From Marinobacter sp. 2_MG-2023 (GTDB taxonomy: Bacteria; Pseudomonadota; Gammaproteobacteria; Pseudomonadales; Oleiphilaceae): a DNA stretch of 64,000 nt. This document shows positions 52,231 to 62,446 of this stretch, piece by piece. The notes beneath the pieces were generated by a model that made no database searches, was not told the origin of the DNA, and saw only the letters and a list, made by a program, of their open reading frames with translations. The stretch spans positions 372,001-436,000 of the forward strand of contig NZ_JAUOPH010000002.1 in assembly GCF_030546935.1 (NCBI RefSeq), read 5' to 3'. A program made the position numbers and the translations under genes. Every line of letters starts with the position of its first letter. Position 1 is the first letter of the stretch.

Positions 52231-55200
52231 TCAAGTCTCGTTATCCTGATTGTGATATCGCAGGTCCAGAGTAAACGGAAACTCCCGTCGTTCCGGTACC
52301 GGGCGCAGGGGCTGCCGCCCCGAACTGTGCCCAATCCGGGAAAAACGAGCCATACGCCGGCCTTCTGCCTCAAACGAATTGACCGGCAGGGTTTCAAAAT
52401 TGCGACCACCCGGGTGAGTCACATGATATTCACAGCCACCCAGGCTGCGCTCATTCCACGTATCCACAACATCGAAAACCAGCGGACCATCCACACCAAT
52501 CGTCGGGTGCATGCACTGTGATGGCTGCCAGGCGCGATAACGCACCCCAGCGACAAATTCACCTACCGTTCCCGTGGGCTGTAATGGCAAAGGGACCTCG
52601 TTGCAAGTGATCTGGTAACGATCCGACGTGGCGCCACGAACTTTCACCTGCAAGCGCTCCAGTGAAGAGTCCACATACCGCGCCGTGCCTCCAATAGCAC
52701 CGTGCTCACCCGTCACGTGCCAGGGCTCAAGAGCCGAACGCAACTCAAGGGTGATGCCTTTAACCTTGTAGTCGCCGATTCGCGGGAAGCGGAATTCGAA
52801 ATGAGGCGCAAACCATTCACTTTCCAATGGGTAACCAAGCGCCTTCATATCGTCAATCACATCTTCAAAATCCTGCCACACAAAATGCGGTAACAGGAAT
52901 CGGCCGTGTAGCTCCGTGCCCCAACGCACCAGCCTGGTCGGAGCGTAAGGCTGCTCCCAGAAACGCGCCACCAGAGCCCTCAACAGAAGCTGCTGGGTCA
53001 GGCTCATCCGCGCATGGGGCGGCATTTCAAAAGCCCGCAGTTCCAGTAACCCAAGCCGGCCGGTAGGGCCATCCGGAGAATAGAGTTTGTCGACACAGAA
53101 TTCGGCGCGATGAGTATTACCGGTTACGTCCGTCAACAGATCCCGGAGCAGCCGGTCCACCACCCAGGGTGCGACTTTCTTGCCAATCGGGCATAGCCGC
53201 TCCATCTCACGGAAGGCCAGCTCCATCTCGAATACGTGGTCGTTGCGGGCCTCATCAATGCGTGGTGCCTGCGAACTGGGGCCAATAAAAAGGCCCGAAA
53301 ACAGGTACGACAGGCTGGGGTGGTTATGCCAGTAGCTGATAAGGCTGCGCAACAGATCCGGCCGCCGCAAAAATGGCGAATCCTCCGCTTTATGGGAGCC
53401 GAGCACAAAATGGTTTCCACCACCGGTGCCCGTGTGGCGACCATCCATCATGAATTTCTCGGACGTCAAATGGCATTCGTAAGCGTCGGCATAGAGGGAT
53501 TCCGTTTGCTCAACCAGTTCACCCCAGGTGTTCACTGGCTGGACATTCACCTCAATGACACCCGGGTCCGGCGTAACCCGGAACTGGTTCATCCGGGGGT
53601 CGGAGGGTGGCTCATAACCTTCTAGCAACACGGGTTGTTTAAGCTCGGCTGCGGTTAGTTCAATGGCTGTAACCAACTCAAGGTAAGGTTCAAGCTCGGC
53701 CAGGGGTGGCATGAATATGCGCAGGATCCCGTCCCTGGGCTCGACACACAGTGCTGTCCTGACGATATCTGTCGCGGACTCGCCTTTGCGGGGCGCCCGC
53801 TTTGGCACCTCGGGGTCTGCAGACAGGGAACCGGTTGGCCCTCGACTGTTCCATTGCCGGACCTCCTCATTAGCGGGCAGCTCGCTGCGCGGAGCAAAGG
53901 GGTCCTGCTCGTGTATCCAGGGGTAGTCGGCCTCCTCTACCCACGGCTGGCTATCGAGGGGCAACCGGTGGCCCATGGGAGAGCCACCCGGAATCAGGTA
54001 ACAACGCTGGCTGCGCAAAAACCAGGGACCGCTTTGCCATTCGTGCTCTTCTTCCGTCACACGTAGCGGCAGCACATAGCCCACGGGCTCATCCAGCCCC
54101 CGGCTGAATATCTGCTGCAGCTGCTGACGCTCCAGCGGATTGTCGAGTTTGGCATCAAACGGATCGACGTTGACCGGAAGGCGACGCTCTCTCCAAAGGT
54201 AGTAAAAAGCATCTTCATAAGCTGGGAAGAGCTGGCCGGCATCAACGCCCAACCGCTCCGCCAGCCCCTTGAGAAAACGCAGCGCAGCTTCCGGCGTGGC
54301 CTTGCCCTCCGTTCGTTCATCCGCTACCCAACGCTCATCGCGCCAGACAGGTTCTCCATCCTTGCGCCAGAAACAACTCAAAGACCATCGGGGAAGAGGT
54401 TCGCCCGGATACCATTTGCCCTGGCCGAAATGAACCAGCCCTCCGGCTCCGTACCGATCTTTCATGCGATGGTAAAGCTCGATCGCTTTTAACCGTTTGG
54501 CGGGGCCCATCGCCTCCGTGTTCCACTCGGGCTCGTCACGGTCATGGTTTGCCACAAACGTGGGTTCACCACCCTGGGTCAGGCGCACGTCCAACTCGGT
54601 CAGACGCTCATCAACCTCATGGCCAAGCCCGACGATCTTCTCCCACTGAACATCGGTATAGGGTTTGGTAACCCGTGGGGCCTCCCAGATGCGGGTAACG
54701 CTCATCTGGTGATCGAATTCAACGTCACTCTCTTCGGCCATGCCGGTCACCGGAGCGGCCGAAGACGGGTCCGGACTGCAGGCCAGAGGAATGTGCCCTT
54801 CGCCAGCGAACAGGCCGGAGGTCGGGTCCAGGCCAACCCAGCCAGCACCAGGGAGAAAGACCTCGCACCAGGCATGCAGATCGGTAAAGTCGACTTCCGG
54901 TCCCGAGGGGCCATCCAGGGCCTTCTGGTCTGCTGTGAGCTGTATGAGGTAACCCGAAACAAACCTCGAAGCCAGGCCCAGATACCGAAGGGTCTGAACC
55001 AGCAACCACGCAGAATCCCGACAGGATCCGGAGCCGTTACTCAGGGTCTGCTCAGGGGTCTGCACGCCGGGCTCCATCCGGATCAGATAATCGACCCGCT
55101 CGGAAAGGCGTTGATTCACCCCAACGAGAAAATCCACGCTGGGTGCTTCCGTGCGATCAATCGAGTCCATCCAGTCCCGGAACTTCGGGGTTTCGGGCAG

Positions 55201-55560
55201 CTTATGGAGGTAAGGTTCCAGTTCAACTGTCTGCCAGTCTTCATAAGTAAACGGGATGGTTTCCGCCCGCGGCTCAAGGAAGAAATCAAACGGGTTGATC
55301 ACCGCCATCTCCGCCACCAGATCAACAACAATCTTGAATTCCGCGGTTTTCTCAGGGAACACCAGGCGGGCCAGGTAATTGGCCTGTGGATCCTGCTGCC
55401 AGTTGATGAAATGGTCTTCTGGCTCGATCTTCAGGGAATAACTCAGGATCCGGGTCCGCGCGTGCGGACAGGGGCGTAACCGAACCACCTGAGGCCCCAG
55501 AGTAATGGGGCGATCGTATCGGTAATGGGTGGTATGGCTCAGGGCAACATGAATTGACAT
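52231..55560 (-). CDS. Transglutaminase-DUF2126 fusion protein
   Basis: 1109 residues. N-terminal ~300 residues are a transglutaminase domain with Cys 180 (GSGSCRDSAWLL), His 229 (DLHAWCEVF) and Asp 245 (WVGLDPTSGL). The remaining ~800 form the DUF2126 region, including the glycine-rich HTGTGGGNHFVLG segment. It sits between the two ATP-grasp/alpha-E pairs. Proteins of this architecture accompany alpha-E and circularly permuted ATP-grasp genes in many bacteria. AGG lies just before the ATG. Confidence 0.92.
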   Translation of the reverse strand: MSIHVALSHTTHYRYDRPITLGPQVVRLRPCPHARTRILSYSLKIEPEDHFINWQQDPQANYLARLVFPEKTAEFKIVVDLVAEMAVINPFDFFLEPRAETIPFTYEDWQTVELEPYLHKLPETPKFRDWMDSIDRTEAPSVDFLVGVNQRLSERVDYLIRMEPGVQTPEQTLSNGSGSCRDSAWLLVQTLRYLGLASRFVSGYLIQLTADQKALDGPSGPEVDFTDLHAWCEVFLPGAGWVGLDPTSGLFAGEGHIPLACSPDPSSAAPVTGMAEESDVEFDHQMSVTRIWEAPRVTKPYTDVQWEKIVGLGHEVDERLTELDVRLTQGGEPTFVANHDRDEPEWNTEAMGPAKRLKAIELYHRMKDRYGAGGLVHFGQGKWYPGEPLPRWSLSCFWRKDGEPVWRDERWVADERTEGKATPEAALRFLKGLAERLGVDAGQLFPAYEDAFYYLWRERRLPVNVDPFDAKLDNPLERQQLQQIFSRGLDEPVGYVLPLRVTEEEHEWQSGPWFLRSQRCYLIPGGSPMGHRLPLDSQPWVEEADYPWIHEQDPFAPRSELPANEEVRQWNSRGPTGSLSADPEVPKRAPRKGESATDIVRTALCVEPRDGILRIFMPPLAELEPYLELVTAIELTAAELKQPVLLEGYEPPSDPRMNQFRVTPDPGVIEVNVQPVNTWGELVEQTESLYADAYECHLTSEKFMMDGRHTGTGGGNHFVLGSHKAEDSPFLRRPDLLRSLISYWHNHPSLSYLFSGLFIGPSSQAPRIDEARNDHVFEMELAFREMERLCPIGKKVAPWVVDRLLRDLLTDVTGNTHRAEFCVDKLYSPDGPTGRLGLLELRAFEMPPHARMSLTQQLLLRALVARFWEQPYAPTRLVRWGTELHGRFLLPHFVWQDFEDVIDDMKALGYPLESEWFAPHFEFRFPRIGDYKVKGITLELRSALEPWHVTGEHGAIGGTARYVDSSLERLQVKVRGATSDRYQITCNEVPLPLQPTGTVGEFVAGVRYRAWQPSQCMHPTIGVDGPLVFDVVDTWNERSLGGCEYHVTHPGGRNFETLPVNSFEAEGRRMARFSRIGHSSGRQPLRPVPERREFPFTLDLRYHNQDNET

Positions 55561-55595
55561 GGAACCTATCTCACATTCAAAAGAAAAAGGTGACC

Positions 55596-56534
55596 TCAGG
55601 CTGTCTCGTAGACAGGAAACCAGGTCTCAGCAATATCGTTGTGAAGCTCACCAATTTCCAGCTGCAGGTTCTCCAGAAAGAGTATGACCTCTTCTTTCCG
55701 GATCAACGTGTCAACATCGCCCTCGCGAGCATGACGAACTGCCTGCAACGCAGTTCGCAGAGGAATCTCGTTTACTGGCAGCCGGTCGAGCGCGCCGGCA
55801 ACCTCGGCAAGGCTGTGCAGAACAGACCGTGGAAAAGGCTCGTTCTGAAGCAAAAAGCGAATAACCGAAGGGCCATTAACCCGGCGCCGAACGTTCTGCC
55901 GGTACATCTGGAACGCACTCTGATAACGCAGAACGCTGGTCCAAAGCAGACCTCCATAGGCTTCAGTGCCGTCCCAACCGTCCAGAAACTGCAGTGCACC
56001 TACCTCAATCTGGCGTGTGCCCATATCGGCCCGCTCCAGATTACGGCCCACCCGGATAAAGTCGTACCCGGTATCATGGCTCATACATCCGGCAAGAAGC
56101 CCGTTCACCATCTGGCAGCGGCCAACGATCTCGCTTAGAAACTCGTACCTGGCCCGCTTGCCTATCCCCTGGTCCAGGTTCTCCAGGGTATACCGGTAGA
56201 GCTCGTTGATGACTTCCCAGGCATCCGTGGGAACCTGATCACGAGTGGTACGCACGTTTTCCCGCGCAGCCTTGATGCAGGATGCTATCGAGCTAGGGTT
56301 GTAGTTATCCGCCATCAGAAATTTCACGCAGTTGCGCTCATCTTCCCGCTGATAATGTTGATCAAAGAGCTCTTCCATACCCGTGACCGCCACCAGCCCC
56401 TTCCAGGACAGGCGCGTTTCCCTGGGCATATCCAACGCCAGGGAGTTAAAGGCCATGATCATCCGGGCGTTGTTTTCGGCCCGCTCAAGATACCTGGCCA
56501 TCCAGTACAGTCGTTCGGCTACACGTGACAGCAC
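55596..56534 (-). CDS. Alpha-E (DUF403) protein
   Basis: 312 residues, all-helical alpha-E domain with signature LSRVAERLYWMARYLERAENNARM at the N-terminus. The start is the GTG at 56534, with GAGGAG 7 bases before it, inside the end of the upstream gene; the ORF-track ATG farther up is out of place. The stop of the preceding ATP-grasp gene (TAA) and this GTG are almost joined (TAATGTG), so translation is coupled. Paralogous to the C-terminal half of the 49.7-52.2 kb fusion. Confidence 0.9.
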   Translation of the reverse strand: MLSRVAERLYWMARYLERAENNARMIMAFNSLALDMPRETRLSWKGLVAVTGMEELFDQHYQREDERNCVKFLMADNYNPSSIASCIKAARENVRTTRDQVPTDAWEVINELYRYTLENLDQGIGKRARYEFLSEIVGRCQMVNGLLAGCMSHDTGYDFIRVGRNLERADMGTRQIEVGALQFLDGWDGTEAYGGLLWTSVLRYQSAFQMYRQNVRRRVNGPSVIRFLLQNEPFPRSVLHSLAEVAGALDRLPVNEIPLRTALQAVRHAREGDVDTLIRKEEVILFLENLQLEIGELHNDIAETWFPVYETA

Positions 56535-56535
56535 A

Positions 56536-57996
56536 TTAATTCTCCTCGTCCACGATCCAGGTATCTTTGCTTCCACCGCCCTGGGAGGAGTTCACCACCA
56601 GGGAGCCCTTGCGCATCGCCACCCGGGTCAATCCTCCTGACGTGACATAGGTCCTGACGCCCTGCAAAACAAAGGGCCTGAGGTCCAGATGACGGGCCGC
56701 CAGCCCCTCATCACACAAAGTCGGTGCCACGGACAGACTCAACGTGGGCTGGGCCACGTAATTACGCGGATTTTTCTTGATCAGAGCAGCGAACTCGGTG
56801 CGCTGCTTCTTGGTTGAATGCGGTCCTACCAGCATGCCGTAGCCCCCGGATTCGTTCGCCGGTTTAACAACCACCTCCTCAAGGTGTTCCAGCACATACT
56901 CACGATCCTGTTTGTTGACACACATCCAGGTAGGCACATTGGGGATGATGGGCTCCTCATCCAGGTAATAACGGATCATGTCCGGCACGTACGCGTAAAT
57001 AACCTTATCGTCGGCAACACCGGCCCCTGGCGCATTAACCAGGCCCACCTTGCCATTGCGCCAGGCCCGCATCAGGCCGGGCACGCCCAGGGTAGAATCC
57101 GGCCGGAATACTTCCGGGTCGAGAAAATCATCGTCAATACGACGGTAGATAACATCCACTCGTTCCAGCCCCTCAACGGTTCGCATGTAGACGCAATCGT
57201 CCTCACCGACCACCAGGTCCGCGCCCTCCACCAGCTCAGCACCCATGCGCTGGGCGAGAAAAGAGTGTTCAAAATAGGCTGAATTGAAGATACCGGGAGT
57301 CAACACCGCAATTTTCGGATGATCCTGTGGGCGAGGCGATATGGATGCCAGCATGTCGAATAGCTGATTGGTGTAGTCATCGACTGGAAGAATATTCGTG
57401 TTATCAAAAAGCTCCGGGAACACCCGTTTGGTCAGATGCCGGTTCTCGAGCATGTAGGAGACGCCGGAAGGTACCCGCAGGTTGTCCTCCAGCACATACA
57501 CAGTACCGTCTTTATCCCGAACCAGGTCAGATCCGCAAATATGGGCCCAAACCCCCAGAGGTGGTGTAAAACCACGGCATTGCTCGCGAAAATTCTTGGA
57601 GTTGGCGAACACACTCTTGGGTATCACCTTGTCTTTGACGATATTCTGATCGTTATAGATGTCGTTGATAAACATATTGAGCGCAGTCAGGCGTTGTGCG
57701 AGCCCCTGCTCAATCGTTTTCCACTCCCGCAGGGAAATCACCCGTGGGATGATGTCAAAGGGCCAGGCACGGTCTATGTTTTCCCCTTCACTGTAGACCG
57801 TAAAGCTGATTCCCATCTCCAGTATCGCCAGCTCGGCGGCCTGCTGACGAGCTTGTATTTCATCAGAGCCGAGATTTCCGAGGTAATCGGTAATAGCAGT
57901 CGCAGCTGCGCGGGGCTGCCCCTTGGCGGCAATAAGCTCGTCAAAGAACTCGGTTGGATCGTAATTTTTCCAGTCAATGACCTTGTTCTTTTTCAT
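56536..57996 (-). CDS. Stand-alone circularly permuted ATP-grasp protein
   Basis: 486 residues of the DUF404/DUF407 circularly permuted ATP-grasp family. It has LTPGIFNSAYFEHSFLAQ, RVDVIYRRIDDDF and GVPGLMRAWRNGK, an intact glycine-rich loop KPANESGGYGMLVG, and SSQGGGSKDTW at the end. It is predicted to ligate amino acids or a peptide using ATP. The ATG 57996 with AAAGGA upstream is preferred to the two ATGs before it. It is second in the cluster, preceded by the peptidase. Confidence 0.9.
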   Translation of the reverse strand: MKKNKVIDWKNYDPTEFFDELIAAKGQPRAAATAITDYLGNLGSDEIQARQQAAELAILEMGISFTVYSEGENIDRAWPFDIIPRVISLREWKTIEQGLAQRLTALNMFINDIYNDQNIVKDKVIPKSVFANSKNFREQCRGFTPPLGVWAHICGSDLVRDKDGTVYVLEDNLRVPSGVSYMLENRHLTKRVFPELFDNTNILPVDDYTNQLFDMLASISPRPQDHPKIAVLTPGIFNSAYFEHSFLAQRMGAELVEGADLVVGEDDCVYMRTVEGLERVDVIYRRIDDDFLDPEVFRPDSTLGVPGLMRAWRNGKVGLVNAPGAGVADDKVIYAYVPDMIRYYLDEEPIIPNVPTWMCVNKQDREYVLEHLEEVVVKPANESGGYGMLVGPHSTKKQRTEFAALIKKNPRNYVAQPTLSLSVAPTLCDEGLAARHLDLRPFVLQGVRTYVTSGGLTRVAMRKGSLVVNSSQGGGSKDTWIVDEEN

Positions 57997-58052
57997 CTTG
58001 GATCCTTTCATTGCTGACTGCACGAACCGGTGCGTCTCTTCAGCGACCTGAG

Positions 58053-59114
58053 TTAACCGCTATTCACTATCCGGTGTACCAACCGGAGTTTTTCCACCAC
58101 CGGGTCCGCCAGCACGAAGGGGTAGGCATGCTCATGCCCCATGCTTCGATTCAGGCTGTTAAGCGCAAGTGTCAGCGGCAACCAAAGTTTGACCAGCCCA
58201 TCAAAATCGTCGGTCCTGTAGGGGTCAAACGCCTCGCCCGGCCCGCTATTCATCTCCGATCCCCGTTTAGCGTTTACACGTAATCCGAGCTGCCAGGCCG
58301 TCTCCAGTGTATCCACCATATGCAGGTAGTGTGCCCAAGTCTCAGCCCAGTCTTCCCATGGGTGGCTGCTGGCGTAGGCACTGATGTAACTGTTTTGCCA
58401 GTTGGCCGGTGGACCACACTGATAATGCTGGTCCAGAGCCAGTTTGTAGTCTCTCGTATCATCACCAAATACTTCGCGAACCCGGCCCAGCCAGGGGCCG
58501 GGCCGGACCAGATGATCCCAGTAATAATGACCGGATTCGTGACGAAAGTGCCCCAAAACGGTGCGGTAGGGCTCTGCCATCTGGCTTCGCATACGTTCCC
58601 GCTCCACCGGGTCCGCCTCGGCAATATTCAGAGTGATAACGCCGTGTGAATGGCCGGTTATCACCTTTGCCCGCTCGTCGAACATCGCTGGTTGATCCGC
58701 GAGAAAATCAAAAGCCAGGCCATATTGATCCTCCTGCCGGGGCTCACAAGGCAGGCCCAGACGCAGCAGAGAATAAACCAGGCGCCGCTTCTCTCTCTCC
58801 AGCCGCACCCACAGATCGTGATTCCGCGCCACGCTGAGGTCGGGAATTGTGCGGTTCAGGCGACAGGCGATACAGAACGTGTGAGTGTCGGAAACGGGTA
58901 GGAGCCAGTTACAGGCGCCCTGGTTGCGGTAATTGCCACAGAGTTTGTACTGGTTACCATTGCTGACATCTTCCCAGGTGTCAGCGTCCTTCGAGTTAAT
59001 TGCCAACAGATCCATAACATCCGGGGCAAAACCCAGGCTTGTGCCACACGAGGTACAACAGCTGTTTTCAAAGTAAAGCAGGCTGGCACATTGGCCACAG
59101 TGAAACATTTTCAT
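58053..59114 (-). CDS. Zinc-binding metallopeptidase (Peptidase_Mx-type) with N-terminal zinc ribbon
   Basis: 353 residues. An N-terminal zinc-ribbon module with CxxC pairs (Cys 6/9, Cys 20/23; further pairs near 59-84) precedes a predicted metallopeptidase domain with HESGH (192-196), an HExxH site, and a likely third ligand in EDWAETWAHYLHM. This is the putative zinc-binding metallopeptidase family of unknown substrate. It is first in the ATP-grasp/transglutaminase cluster, so it may process the product or a target of that system. GGATG upstream is a weak ribosome site. Confidence 0.83.
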   Translation of the reverse strand: MKMFHCGQCASLLYFENSCCTSCGTSLGFAPDVMDLLAINSKDADTWEDVSNGNQYKLCGNYRNQGACNWLLPVSDTHTFCIACRLNRTIPDLSVARNHDLWVRLEREKRRLVYSLLRLGLPCEPRQEDQYGLAFDFLADQPAMFDERAKVITGHSHGVITLNIAEADPVERERMRSQMAEPYRTVLGHFRHESGHYYWDHLVRPGPWLGRVREVFGDDTRDYKLALDQHYQCGPPANWQNSYISAYASSHPWEDWAETWAHYLHMVDTLETAWQLGLRVNAKRGSEMNSGPGEAFDPYRTDDFDGLVKLWLPLTLALNSLNRSMGHEHAYPFVLADPVVEKLRLVHRIVNSG

Positions 59115-59343
59115 CAGGGGACATCCTTGGCCGATATCGGCAAGACCGTGTTCTCAGTATTGGCGATACCGGCAAAAACGCAATATGCAGGCCCCCGAAA
59201 TCTCTGGAAGCATCCCGAAAAACCTGGGCGCCAATTTGGTCAATGGGTAAACATCTCAATCGCCGGGTAGATCCGATAACTTGAACTAGTATGTAGGTAT
59301 CCAGGCATCTGGTTCATCGGACAATCCGGAGGGCGTCTCAAAG

Positions 59344-60921
59344 ATGAAAATCGGAATCCCCAGGGAAATTTTTAATGATGAAAGGCGAGTAGCAGCCACA
59401 CCACCTTCTGTTCACAAACTCATCAGCCTTGGCTATGAGGTGGCTGTTGAAAGCGGCGCCGGAGAAGCCGCCAACTACTCTGATGCGGCCTATGAAAAGG
59501 TCGGCGCGGAGATAGCGGCTGACCCCACATCCCTGTGGCGGGAAGCAGATTTCATCCTGAAAGTGCGCGCTCCCATGGAGAACGGCGCCCTGGGCAAGCA
59601 CGAAGCCGATCTGATGAAAGCGGGGGCTTTTCTGGTCAGCTATATCTGGCCGGCGCAAAATCCGGAACTGCTGGAGAAACTGGCTGCCCGAAAAATCACC
59701 ACCTTTGCCATCGACAGCTTGCCCCGCATCAGTCGCGCGCAGAAAATGGATGCCCTCAGCGCCATGGCCAACATAGCCGGCTATCGCGCGGTAATCGAGG
59801 CGGCCAACAATTTCGGGCGTTTTTTCACTGGTCAGGTAACAGCTGCGGGCAAGGTGCCGCCGGCTAAAGTTATGGTGATAGGGGCTGGCGTCGCGGGCCT
59901 TTCGGCAGTGGGCGCGGCCAATAGCCTGGGTGCAATTGTGCGGGCATTCGATACCCGTCTGGAAGTGAAAGAGCAGATAGAAAGCATGGGTGCCGAGTTT
60001 CTTCAGCTGGATTTCGGTGAAGAAGAAGGCAGTGGTACCGGCGGTTACGCCAAACAGATGAGCGACGAGTTCATCAAAGCGGAAATGGCACTGTTTTCGG
60101 AACAGGCCAAAGAGGTGGACATCATCATCACCACCGCCCTGATTCCTGGCAAGCCGGCCCCCAAACTGATCACTGCGGAGATGGTAAAATCCATGAAACC
60201 CGGCAGTGTGATTGTCGATCTGGCATCGGAACGCGGTGGCAACTGCGAACTCACCGAGCCTGGAAAAATCATAGAGCAGCACGAAGTCACACTGATCGGC
60301 TACACGGATCTGCCCAGCCGCATGGCCAAAGTCGCCAGTGACCTCTACGCCACCAACCTGTTCCACCTGCTAACCGAGCTGACGCCAGAGAAAGACGGCA
60401 AGCCGCAGGTAAATATGGACGACGACGTGATTCGTGGCCTGACGGTGGTACTGGATCAGGACGTCACCTGGCCACCTCCTCAGCCACAGACACCAACCAG
60501 CCCCAAGCCCGCCCCGGGCACAGAGGAACCCTCGGCAGAACAGAAGGCGGCTGCACACAAAGAGTCCCGGCGCCGCAGCCTGATTGGTAAGGGCGCCTTG
60601 CTGGTGATCACCCTTGCTGCACTTTACGGCGTTGGCGCTCACGCGCCCGAAAGCTTCCTGCGTCACTTCACGGTATTTGTGCTGGCCTGCTTTATTGGCT
60701 GGCAGGTGGTCTGGAACGTGACAGCCTCTCTTCATACGCCTCTGATGAGTGTCACCAACGCCATCAGCGGCATTATCGTGATTGGCGCCATGTTGCACCT
60801 GGCCCAGGCGGAAAACGTCGTGGTCGGGATCATGGCGTTTGTGGCGGTGCTGATTGCCAGCATCAACGTGGGTGGGGGCTTCCGGGTTACCCATCGCATG
60901 CTCAAAATGTTCCGCAAGTAG
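59344..60921 (+). CDS. pntA: NAD(P) transhydrogenase alpha subunit
   Basis: 525 residues. NAD(H)-binding domain I ([39 protein letters not shown]) and C-terminal membrane helices of the alpha subunit, joined by a Pro-rich linker near 375-400. It couples hydride transfer from NADH to NADP+ to proton entry. The start ATG has GGAGGG upstream. Divergent from the peptidase cluster and followed by pntB after 12 bases. Confidence 0.95.
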   Translation: MKIGIPREIFNDERRVAATPPSVHKLISLGYEVAVESGAGEAANYSDAAYEKVGAEIAADPTSLWREADFILKVRAPMENGALGKHEADLMKAGAFLVSYIWPAQNPELLEKLAARKITTFAIDSLPRISRAQKMDALSAMANIAGYRAVIEAANNFGRFFTGQVTAAGKVPPAKVMVIGAGVAGLSAVGAANSLGAIVRAFDTRLEVKEQIESMGAEFLQLDFGEEEGSGTGGYAKQMSDEFIKAEMALFSEQAKEVDIIITTALIPGKPAPKLITAEMVKSMKPGSVIVDLASERGGNCELTEPGKIIEQHEVTLIGYTDLPSRMAKVASDLYATNLFHLLTELTPEKDGKPQVNMDDDVIRGLTVVLDQDVTWPPPQPQTPTSPKPAPGTEEPSAEQKAAAHKESRRRSLIGKGALLVITLAALYGVGAHAPESFLRHFTVFVLACFIGWQVVWNVTASLHTPLMSVTNAISGIIVIGAMLHLAQAENVVVGIMAFVAVLIASINVGGGFRVTHRMLKMFRK

Positions 60922-60933
60922 GAGGCGACCGCC

Positions 60934-62331
60934 ATGAGTACAGGACTCGTCAGTGTGGCCTACGTGGTCGCCAGTGTATTGTTTATTCTTAGCCTGGGAG
61001 GCTTGAGCCATCAGGAATCGGCACGCAGGGGCAACCTTTACGGGGTAGCCGGCATTCTCATTGCGCTGGTCGCGACCATAGCCAGTGTCAGTGACAACGG
61101 GCTCGTCGCCATTGTAATCGCAGTGCTTGCGGGGGCCGGTATTGGCATCGCCATCGCCAACAAGGTAGAAATGACACAGATGCCACAACTTGTGGCGCTG
61201 CTGCACAGCTTTGTGGGTATGGCCGCGGTACTGGTGGGTTTTTCCGGCTACATCGAGCCGCTGATTCACACAACCGGTGCCGAACACACCATTAAGCTGG
61301 TGGAAGTGTTTGTGGGTATCTTTATCGGCGCCGTCACCTTCACCGGCTCACTGGTGGCCTGCGGCAAGCTGGATGGCCGTATCGACAGCAAAGCCCTCAC
61401 CCTGCCCGGCCGGCACCTGATGAACCTGGCGGCCATAGCCGTAACGGTGTTACTGGGCGCCTGGTTCCTGAGCACAGAGAGCATGGCGCTGGGCATACTT
61501 GCCCTGGTGCTGATGACTGTAATAGCCGCTGTTCTTGGGGTTCATCTCATCATGGCCATTGGTGGTGCAGATATGCCGGTGGTGGTGTCCATGCTCAACA
61601 GTTATTCCGGCTGGGCCGCAGCGTCTATCGGCTTCATGCTGGGCAACGACCTGCTGATCGTGACCGGCGCACTGGTGGGCAGCAGCGGTGCTATTCTCAG
61701 TTACATCATGTGCAAGGCCATGAACCGGTCGTTTATCAGCGTCATCCTCGGCGGTTTCGGCCAGACCAGCAGCAGCTCTGCCGCAGCAGGCTCGGAAGAC
61801 CAGACGGCTGTAGAGATCAGCGCCGACGAAGTGTGCGAGGAGCTGCGCAACGCCGATTCAGTGATTATCGTTCCCGGCTACGGTATGGCCGTGGCACAGG
61901 CCCAGAGCGGGGTCAGCGACATGACCAAACTGCTGAGGGAGCGTGGCGTAAATGTACGCTTCGGAATTCACCCGGTTGCCGGCCGCCTGCCCGGACATAT
62001 GAACGTGCTGCTGGCAGAGGCCCATGTGCCTTATGACATAGTGCTGGAGATGGACGAGATCAACGCGGATTTCCCCGAAACCGATGTGGTACTCGTTATC
62101 GGCGCCAACGATACGGTGAACCCGGCAGCGGCAGAAGACCCGGGCAGCCCCATCGCCGGAATGCCGGTGCTCGAGGTGTGGAAGGCTCGCCAAGTGGTGG
62201 TACTGAAACGGGGTATGGCAACCGGTTATTCCGGAGTGGAAAACCCGCTGTTCTTCAAAGATAACGCCCGGATGCTGTTCGGCGATGCCAAAGACAGCAT
62301 CGACAAACTGGTGAGCGGACTGAGAGGTTAA
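60934..62331 (+). CDS. pntB: NAD(P) transhydrogenase beta subunit
   Basis: 465 residues. N-terminal half: eight or nine membrane helices of the proton channel. C-terminal half: the NADP-binding domain III, with [14 protein letters not shown] and the [22 protein letters not shown] motif. It forms the complex with PntA. GGAGG precedes the ATG. It ends the pntAB operon, followed by a hairpin. Confidence 0.95.
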   Translation: MSTGLVSVAYVVASVLFILSLGGLSHQESARRGNLYGVAGILIALVATIASVSDNGLVAIVIAVLAGAGIGIAIANKVEMTQMPQLVALLHSFVGMAAVLVGFSGYIEPLIHTTGAEHTIKLVEVFVGIFIGAVTFTGSLVACGKLDGRIDSKALTLPGRHLMNLAAIAVTVLLGAWFLSTESMALGILALVLMTVIAAVLGVHLIMAIGGADMPVVVSMLNSYSGWAAASIGFMLGNDLLIVTGALVGSSGAILSYIMCKAMNRSFISVILGGFGQTSSSSAAAGSEDQTAVEISADEVCEELRNADSVIIVPGYGMAVAQAQSGVSDMTKLLRERGVNVRFGIHPVAGRLPGHMNVLLAEAHVPYDIVLEMDEINADFPETDVVLVIGANDTVNPAAAEDPGSPIAGMPVLEVWKARQVVVLKRGMATGYSGVENPLFFKDNARMLFGDAKDSIDKLVSGLRG

Positions 62332-62360
62332 GCCAATTTAGCCAAGCGAGTCGTGATACA

Positions 62361-62388
62361 TGCGGTATCCGGTCTCCGGGATACCGCA
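62361..62388. terminator. Hairpin after pntB
   Basis: Perfect 10-base inverted repeat TGCGGTATCC/GGATACCGCA with an 8-base loop, 30 bases after the pntB stop and 59 bases before the convergent oxidoreductase gene end. No U-tract. Confidence 0.5.
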
Positions 62389-62446
62389 TAAGATACCTCG
62401 CCAATGGCGGGATCTCCCTTGCAGAGAGGAAGTCTTCCGTCCGGGC

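Noticed and set aside
59338..61287. Two long minus-strand ORFs opposite pntA and pntB
   Set aside because: They mirror the two transhydrogenase genes in an antisense frame and have no family motifs.
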